Origin: Chiridota heheva
Taxonomy: Eukaryota; Echinodermata; Holothuroidea; Apodida; Chiridotidae
Assembly: GCA_020152595.1 (NCBI GenBank)
Contig: JAIGNY010001237.1
Location: 284,501-348,500 of the forward strand
Reading direction: 5' to 3'
Length of the DNA: 64,000 nucleotides
Under the pieces are notes generated by a model, which was not told the origin of the DNA, did no database searches, and worked only from the letters and a program-made list of their open reading frames with translations. Positions 56,781 through 64,000 of the stretch are shown piece by piece. Within the stretch, counting starts at the first letter, position 1. Each line of letters starts with the position of its first letter. Both the position numbers and the translations under genes were made by a program.

Positions 56781-56789
56781 TGCACGAAC

Positions 56790-56930
56790 CTTTGTTTGTT
56801 TGGTGAGGTTTAACTGCACCACAACAACAACATCGATGTACATAATGTTTATTACTCTCTGTATATTTGTAAGCGCGTTGATCCTTCTGAGAGAAAAGCA
56901 CACATTAAAAGCTTGATATTATTGAGCCTG
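56790..56930 (-). mobile_element. LINE-tail or SINE 3' fragment
   Basis: The complement of GTTTGTTTGGTGAGGTTTAA and CTGCACCACAACAACAACA resembles the extreme 3' end of the I-group LINE family. The neighbouring GTAAGCGCGTTGATCC resembles SINE ends. Confidence 0.45.
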
Positions 56931-57350
56931 AGAAAAGAGATTGGGGAAGTAGGATAGAGTGCAGTAGGTGGGTATAAGGTAAGGATAAGATCAAGATTAA
57001 ATATAGCTATGGTAGCATGTATGATGCAGGAAGGAGTGACTTTGGCAGCACAAATGCCAAAAAAGGGTGTTTAATTCTGCTCAGACCAATCAAGAATGCT
57101 TCTAATCAATTTTCTAAATATCGTATCCAGAAATTTTAAAATTTGGACAGCTGAGATGGGATCACTGTTGAAATACTACACTGAATGAAGAATACTACCT
57201 TGATAGCTATGCCATATATTGTAGACTTCATTGAATCCTACACCTCTCTAAAATATAACTTATCTCAAATCTAGTTCCTATCTGAAGTTTTGGTAAATAT
57301 CTACCTTCTGTGATAGTCATATGACACTTGAAAATAATACCACAATTCTG

Positions 57351-57609
57351 CTACATTAAGAGTTGTTGTTGTGATGGTGATGTCATTATTTGTTGTGGCA
57401 TGGCGCCCCCTTGATACGTTCCAGGCTGCCTCTGCGGTGAACCATGAGGAGGTGCTCCATATGGCAGGCTCTGGTGCATGGCAGCGCTTGGAATAGAAGT
57501 TTGTTGTGAAGGTGTGGAATTGTACTGCAGAGATGCATTCTGGGATGCAGATGCATTGTGGGACTGTGGGACAGTCGATCCTGGTTGCATGGGATATGAA
57601 GAAACAGGA
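57351..57609 (-). CDS. last coding exon of a Pro/Gln/Ser-rich protein
   Basis: On the minus strand a good acceptor (ctttttgtgttgcag) is followed by 85 residues ending with a TAG stop at 57351-57353. The peptide is rich in Gln, Pro, Ser, Tyr and Gly (YPMQPGSTVPQS, LPYGAPPHGSPQRQPGTYQG) and ends MTSPSQQQLLM. Such tails occur in many adaptors, RNA-binding proteins and transcription cofactors; I cannot assign a family. The reading frame is inferred from composition. Candidate poly(A) signals (AATAAA on minus) lie at 56848-56853 and 56734-56739. Upstream exons were not identified in the window. Confidence 0.65.
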
Positions 57610-57682
57610 CTGCAACACAAAAAGAAAACAAAACAAAAATGATTACTATACTGAAATTCATATTTCCCTCCCAAAATACTCT

Positions 57683-57997
57683 TCTCCTAGCACTAACATA
57701 CTTACCTGCTACCACAATAATACAATAGGCTACAGCTCTCGACCTCACTCAAAACCGCTGGAAATTTTTAACTCTGCGCCCTTTGGCCCTTAGACACTCT
57801 TTCCTCTAGTAAATTTTCAGCGTTCAAATGACTTGTTGAGTACCAAAATACTATTCTCCTAGCACTAACATACTTACCTGCTACCACAATAATACAATAG
57901 GCAACAGCTCTCAACCTCACTCAAAAGCGCTGGAAAAATTATCACTCTGCGCCCTTTGGCCCTTAGACCTTCTTCCCTCTAGTAAATTTTCAGCGTT
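57683..57997 (-). repeat. 171-bp tandem duplication with a duplicated splice-donor-like site
   Basis: The ~143-bp segments 57683-57825 and 57854-57997 are about 90% identical. Read on the minus strand, each contains GGTAGCAG|GTAAGTATG, a strong donor-like site just upstream of the Pro/Gln-rich exon. No clean open exon precedes either donor, so a coding role is doubtful. Confidence 0.75.
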
Positions 57998-57999
57998 CG

Positions 58000-58510
58000 T
58001 AATGACTTCAAGTCTGGAAAGTTTTCAATTTGTTCGATTGTGTTTTACGCCGTTGAGCATACTTTTGATGAGAATAAACTGTTTTTACACTCGTCCGGGA
58101 AGACTTCACTTTTGTGTATGTTTCCCATTTTCATCATTCCCTACAAAATCTTTATTTTGCGGTCTACATATGCATAGCTTTCCCTTGCTTCCTTGCAAAA
58201 GTGTAAAAATATAAGCACATTCTACATCATGTATCTGAGGTCATTCCCTTAAAACAAGAGACTAGGAGAAAATGAGGAACTAGGCAGACAAATGGAAAGT
58301 ACCATTTGATTGAGCCTTTCAAGTCTGAGGTTCTGACTATTTTCAGAAAGAGGGAGCCACTAGGTCAGCCTTTTCTGTGGAAATACCCAACTAGCAGAAA
58401 AGGATGAGCTCGAAATCTTTGATGTGACAGTCATGAGAAACACCTAGGCCAAGCATGTCAGTCAGAGCTGGGTAGAAGCTTGGAGCCCTCTGTGAGGCTG
58501 CTAACATCTA
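58000..58510. other. no gene recognised
   Basis: No coding sequence, RNA gene or known repeat was recognised. Confidence 0.4.
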
Positions 58511-58514
58511 ACAA

Positions 58515-58960
58515 ACTTTTTATCAAAGTAAGAGCTAAAGTCTATAAAGCCCAGGTCCAGTGTCTTGGGAGTACGCCTCACTATGCTGGATGGGTGCCTC
58601 TACAACCCCTCTCTTAAACTCTCTATCCACAGTAAAGCACTGCACATCATTGGGGTGGCCAAACAAGTGGCAAGACTAATTCTAACATCTTCAATCTTCA
58701 TCACAGACATCAAGTTGCTGCCACAACCATTCTTTAAAGATGTACACAAGCGTGTGCCCTACAGACCTGAAGGTGATGCATCCTTAGCCATACCATAGCA
58801 GATGGAAAAACCCAGTCCAGTCTGTCTATGCCAACTCATGCACTCACTGTGCCTGTCTCAAGAACCTATTCCACTGGCAGGAGTTTCATCCATACTGCAG
58901 TCCAAGCTTGGAACAATCTCCCAGACTCTGTTGTTGGAGAGATTCAAGAAAAAGGGGCCC
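58515..58960 (+). mobile_element. LINE C-terminal fragment
   Basis: Frames contain LGVRLTMLDGCLYNPSLKLS and, after frame changes, RSFIHTAVQAWNNLPDSVVG. The last motif resembles the F(I/P)xxAxxxWNxLP segment near the C-terminus of CR1/L2-type LINE proteins. The 23-bp minisatellite begins directly after it. Confidence 0.6.
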
Positions 58961-59878
58961 AGTCATTCAAGACAAAGGGGCCCAGTCATTCAAGACAAAG
59001 GGGCCGAGTCATTCAAGACAAAGGGGCCAAGTCATTCCAGACAAAGGGGCCAAGTCATTCAAGAAAAAGGGGCCGAGTCATTCAAGACAAAGGGGCCCAG
59101 TCATTTAAGACAAAGGGGCCGAGACATTCAAGACAAATGGGCCAAGTCATTTAAGACAAAGGGGCCAAGTCATTCAAGACAAAGGGGCCAAGTCATTCAA
59201 GAAAAAGGGGCCAAGTCATTCAAGACAAAGGGGCCAAGTCATTCAAGACAAAGGGGCCAAGTCATTTAAGACAAAGGGGCCAAGTCATTCAAGACAAAAG
59301 GCTGAGTCATTCAAGACAAAGGGGCCGAGTCATTCAAGACAAAGGGGCCGAGTCATTCAAGACAAAGGGGAGTCATTCAAGGGCCAAGTCATTCAAGACA
59401 AAGGCAAGTCATTCAAGACAAAGGGGCCAAGTCATTCAAGACAAAGGGGCTGAGTCATTCAAGACAAAGGGGCCAAGTCATTCAAGACAAAGGGGCCGAG
59501 TCATTTCATTCAAGACAAAGGGGCCAAGTCATTCAAGACAAAGGGGCCAGTCATTCAAGACAAAGGGGCCCAGTCATTCAAGACAAAGGGGCCCAGTCAT
59601 TCAAGGGGCCCAACATTCAAGACAAAGGGCCCAGTCATTCAAGACAAAGGGGGGTCATTCAAGACCAGTCATTCAAGACAAAGGGGCCGAGTCATTCAAG
59701 ACAAAGGGGCCCAGTCATTCAAGACAAAGGGGCCCAGTCATTCAAGACAAAGGGGCCCAGTCATTCAAGACATAGGGGCCCAATCATTCAAGACAAAGGG
59801 CCCAGTCATTCAAGACAAAGGGGCCGAGTCATTCAAGACAAAGAGGCAGAGTCATGCAAGACAAATGGGCCGTCCTTG
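58955..59878. repeat. 23-bp minisatellite (GGGGCCCAGTCATTCAAGACAAA)
   Basis: About 38 units built on AGTCATTCAAGACAAAGGGG with CC, CA or CG variants and several deleted units. The first units overlap the LINE-derived GAGATTCAAGA, so the array seems to have been seeded at the LINE end. Long reading frames through it are artefacts. Confidence 0.95.
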
Positions 59879-60900
59879 AAGACTCAAATACATCATCATC
59901 TTCTCTCAGCACCACAGCAGAAGATTCTGTCATTCCATTTCTAAGCCGCTGTGAACCCTTCATTGGCCAATGAGGACTCTTCCTGTAGTGCCTTGTTTTC
60001 TATACTTGTGTCTGACCTGGTCATGCCTCATGTGCTATTGTTCACATTTTATATATAAAGAAAATATTACCTATTCTCTGTTATATCATCCCTCTTTCCG
60101 CATACTGAGGAATATCTTATTTAGCTGAAAGGAAAATTGGTGCAAAACTGAATTATTATTTCCGCACACTGACGAATGTCTTTGAAGCTTCATGAAATAA
60201 GATTTTGGTAAAATTATCTTTATTGCAAGTACAATTGTCGAAAGAATAGTACTTTCTCTTTCCAATGATATATAAAGCTATTTAAAACGTTTATCAACTT
60301 TTATTTCATCAAGCTTCAAAATTGTCAAAACCTTCGTCAAAATGTGGTATTAATCTTTTCAATTTTGACATTCGTCACTACACAAATGACATTCGTCACT
60401 ATGCGAAAAGAGAGGCGACATGTGAATCATTAAAGACTGCATGGAATATACATCAAACTTGAATACGTATGTATGTACATGCTGAAAAGTTTCTCTTTGA
60501 GCCTACCCGCTCCCAAAACCTATGTTAATCCTGAAAACTCAGGTATGACAATTACCAATCCGACTTCCTCTTCAGTGTATTGTGTTCCACTCCAAACAAT
60601 GATTGTTTATCTGCCATTCCCATGCACACCACAGCCAAGTAGCACAAGGTTATTTGTGTGGATAAGATTACACAAAGCCAGAGTTGAATATTCAAGGCAC
60701 TTTTGTGATTAAAATCACTCATCCCTGTTAGGTCTGAATCTGAATAGGTTAAGTCGGCAAAAATCCTTCTAGAGGACATGAACGCCAACCGAGCGTAGCA
60801 AAAGTATGAGAAAAAAAATTAATAATAATAATAATTAACAAGCTTAGCAACTTTAGCTTTGAAACAGTATAGACTTGGTGCATGTACACTGTCCAATGGC
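59879..60900. other. no gene recognised
   Basis: Contains repeated ATTCGTCACTA and CACACTGACGAATGTC phrases (60165-60400) and an AAT microsatellite near 60820. No coding sequence was recognised. Confidence 0.45.
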
Positions 60901-60904
60901 AAAA

Positions 60905-63720
60905 CATTTCAATCTTTTATTGTTTGAGGAAAGAAGTAGTATTTATGAACATTCTTTTTAGCATCAGGAACGTGGAAATTCAGATCATGGTTAATTCTGG
61001 TATTAATTCTTGCGTTTGGGATCAGGTTATCATTATCAATGGCGACAAGACTGTTATTGATTTTATATAGCATTTTTAGATGGGTCTTCCTTCTTCTTGT
61101 TATTAGCAGATGCCAATCTAATTTATGAAGCATTCTATTTCTAGTGACACTGGATTTATAAGAGTAGTCTGCCATACAGAGCCTGGCTGCTCTCCGTTGA
61201 ATTGATTCAAGCTTATCTACATCGCACTGGTGATGGGGTTCCCAAACTGCTGATGTACACTCAAGTACTGGCCTAACCAGAGCTTTAAATGCAGTGGTTT
61301 TAACGTCAGTGGGACAGTTTAAAAGGTTACGTCTTAATAGGCCAAGTACAGAGTTTGCTTTGTTGGTGATGTTATGTATATGTTTGTCCCATCTGAGTTT
61401 ATTATCAATTTCAACACCTAGGTACGGGTGGGAGTTGACATGTTTTAGCGGCTGGTTGCACAATGTATAAACTGGTGATTTATAGCATTTTCTAGGAGAT
61501 ATTGAGAGGATGTAGCATTTAGAGGGGGTAAAAATCATTTGCCATTTATTTTGCCATTGTTCAAGTCTATTGAGATCATCTTGGAGGATTTGTTGGTCAG
61601 AGGGTTAATCAGTTGTTTTATACACAAGACAATCATCAGCAAACAGTCTAACCGTGCTGTTTATATCATCAGGGATGTCATTGACATATAAAAGGAAGAG
61701 TAAAGGACCTAAAACGGTAAGTTGTGGCACACCAGATAGAACTTGTTCAGGATTTGAGATTTCGCCATCACAGACAACACTCTGGATGCGGTTGCTGAGG
61801 AAGGATGCAAACAAGGCCAGTAGATTTCCATCAATGCCATATGCGGAAAGTTTGAATAACAGACGTTGATGTGGGATTTTATCGAGCGGTTTTGAGAAGT
61901 CGAGTATAGCCATAGAGATGGTACTGTTTTGGTCAATTTGTTTAGAAATATCACTTATTGTTAAGAGAAGTATTATATGCTCAAGGATTTTACTACACAC
62001 GCAGGTAAGAGAGACTGGTCTGTAATTAGCTGAGGCATGTTTATCACCTTTTTTAAAATCGCTACCTATGTTTGCTTCTTTCCACTTGTTTGGGATAGTA
62101 CCGTTATCTACAGAGGTTTGGAAGAGATCAGTAAGGATTCATAAAGGTCTTCCGCATGTGTATTTAAGAACCATGGTGGTATATTGTCGGGACCTGAGGC
62201 TTTGTATGATTTAGGTTTAACAGCTGCTTTTTGGCACCTTCTGGAGTGATTATAAGTTGGTTTATTTTGTTGGTGGTGAGTGGTTTAGTTACAGGGATTT
62301 GAGAGGTATCTTCTTCTGTGAAAATGCTGAAAAACTGGTTGTCTAGAATGTTAGCTTTCATGACTTGTTCTTTTCCTTAAAAATTTGTTCCAGTAAATTA
62401 TGACCACAAACTTACTGTAGCAAACAATGAGACCACTTATCTTCCTTAGAATAACTGATCAACCAGGAGAACAAATACAATGGGGCCACTGATAAGGGAA
62501 TTTGATTCTAATTACTTGTGGTTTTCAGAATTAAAAAAATAAAGAGGAAAAGGCTGACCCGACCTGCTTATTTATCAGGTCGGGTCTGACTGTTTGAAAT
62601 TTTAAGGAGCACAACAACTAATGTTAGTCATACTGGCACTACAAAGTTTACCGTTGTTCATAAGGTCTGACACACCCACTGAATTACTTTTAAGTCTTTT
62701 TATGTAGGACCAAAAGGGTTTTCAGCTAGGAAACTTTTGGGTTTATTACAGATAAAGTTGTTTCTAGCTTCTTTAATGTTTTTACAGACAGATTTCCTAA
62801 AGCTTTTACATGTGTTCCAGTCATGGATTTGTTGAGTTTTCTTAACTTTTTTGAACAGTTTATGTTTTTTCTTGCAGAGATGGCATTATATATGGGTGAA
62901 CCAAGGTAGATTTAGTTTAGTTAAGGTGAATTTGTGAGGTGTTTTTTTTCTTCAATAATCAATTTAATTTCCTTTTCAAAGAAATTCCATTTTCCATCAA
63001 CATTAATAGATGAGCTATTGAATTTAGAATAATATCGCAGTTTAAGTTTAGACAGGTCTTCTTTCATGCGTTCTGTGTTAGCTTTTTTCCTTAAATAGAT
63101 TTTATGTTTAGGCAACTTTTTACGAGGGGAGATGTTTAGGGTCAGTTCAACAATATCATGGTCACATATACCGGGTATGATGTTACCTGAGATAACAGCT
63201 GGTGAGTTGTTAGTAAATACAAGATCAAGGATGTTGTTATCTCTGGTGGGTGACTGCACCATTTGAGTGAGGTTGAATGAATCGGCCACTTTAAGAAGCA
63301 TTTTGGCTGCTTCGGAGGAAGCGTTAGTGCCTGAAATAATGTTTTGGCTCCAGTCAAATGTAAGGTTGGTTGAAATCACCAGCAAGAATAACATTGTTTT
63401 TGTCAGCATTTTCCCTTAACTTTTGTAGTGATTTTCTCAACTCAAGAAGGCTAGTAAGGTCATTGTGACTGGACCTGTAAAAAGTTCCTACATACATGCT
63501 CTTTTCCTTAGGAAATTGGAATTTGGTCCAGATGATCTCACAGTCAGAGTCTAGTTTAGTAAGCTCAGTAAAATTCAGGTCATTTTTTATTGCCTGTAAT
63601 ACACCACCATAACCATTTGTACTTCTGTCTTTGCGAATGACTGTACAATTGTCGGGAAAAATTTCAGTTGTTGATTTCGGAATTAAGCCAGGTTTCAGTG
63701 CCAATAATGACATTTGTGTC
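60905..63720 (-). mobile_element. CR1/L2-like LINE, decayed
   Basis: Minus-strand frames give, in order from 63713 downward, an APE-type endonuclease (STNGYGGVL, VILAGDFNQPYI, then PTRDNNILDLVFTN and GICDHDIVEL), a reverse transcriptase (VPQLTVLGPLLFLLYVNDIP, then FADDCLVY with the catalytic FADD near 61640) and a long thumb/C-terminal frame (60909-61538, with YLGVEIDNKLRWDKHI and NILNCPTDVKT-like blocks). Stops and deletions near 61600, 62100-62800 and 63360 inactivate it. VPQLTV replaces the usual VPQGSV. Confidence 0.88.
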
Positions 63721-63864
63721 TTAGTGGGAGAAGTTTGTTTTCAAACTGGTGGTAAAAATAGCTGTGTATCTTACTGCCTGATGTAATAATGTACATTAAC
63801 TGTGGATGATTGACGGACCATTTCCCCTAAGAAAAGATATTGCTTCATGTATACATTGTATGTT

Positions 63865-64000
63865 TGTTCGTTTGTTTGTTTGATAATGGCTTAACGGCAC
63901 CACAACAACTAAGGTCAAATTGTGCCTGAGAGGTCAGATCATTCTAGAGGTAGGAAGTAATGGAAACAGGGGGAGAATGAGAGAAATTTAAGGACAAAAG
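63865..64000 (-). mobile_element. I-group LINE 3' end, running off the window
   Basis: The complement of TGGCTTAACGGCACCACAAC and GGTCAAATTGTGCCTGAGAG matches the 3' end of the LINE family at 6600-6850. The element continues beyond the right edge. Confidence 0.85.

Noticed and set aside
58802..59269. Repetitive protein with GPSHSRQR units
   Set aside because: Translation of the 23-bp minisatellite; all three frames are open.

Overview
This window looks like nuclear DNA from a marine invertebrate, most likely an invertebrate deuterostome such as an echinoderm or hemichordate (inference from intron-split genes, the non-LTR retrotransposon mix, tRNA-derived SINEs, MITEs and abundant minisatellites; no species-specific marker was seen). 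It is AT-rich, gene-poor and dominated by repeats.

Four host genes can be supported. (1) An ATP synthase inhibitor IF1 gene on + : three exons visible at 11652-16838, with a poly(A) signal at 17654. (2) A CHRAC1-like histone-fold gene on - : start at 28464, two secure exons (28336-28464 and 27373-27487) and alternative, less secure 3' exons reaching 21371. (3) A seven-exon gene on + at 30855-46988. Its splice phases agree at every junction and give 909 codons: an N-terminal coiled-coil region, a NERD/PD-(D/E)XK-type nuclease domain and a superfamily-1-like helicase/ATPase domain, with nearly all catalytic sequence in one 2.35-kb last exon. This is the most interesting system in the window. 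A DNA/RNA-targeting, possibly defence-related role is inferred from architecture only. (4) The last coding exon of an unidentified Pro/Gln/Ser-rich protein on - at 57351-57609.

The rest is layered mobile DNA. 0.7-7.1 kb: an I/Jockey-group LINE (gag zinc knuckles, endonuclease, YVDD reverse transcriptase, RNase H), decayed and split by a hAT-like element with a perfect 8-bp target duplication. 7.1-11.2 kb: a second hAT copy, a MITE and another LINE remnant. 11.6-18 kb: IF1 with introns full of MITEs, including a SINE-in-RTE-in-MITE nest. 18-30 kb: the CHRAC1-like gene, whose introns or 3' region hold a 17-bp minisatellite, a truncated LINE with target duplication and a TTAA-flanked MITE touching an exon. 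30.8-47 kb: the nuclease-helicase gene, with MITEs, an RTE remnant, a ~16-bp minisatellite and about 390 bp of AT dinucleotide in its introns. 47-60 kb: a ~53-bp minisatellite, a MITE holding two AT arrays around a long palindrome, a 2.1-kb array of ~57-bp units and a 23-bp minisatellite growing from a LINE 3' end. 60.9-63.7 kb: a CR1/L2-like LINE on -. The window ends inside another I-group LINE tail.

The host genes show no functional link to one another; they simply sit side by side. The same MITE families recur in the introns of IF1, CHRAC1-like and the nuclease-helicase gene, so the main shared theme is repeat invasion of introns.
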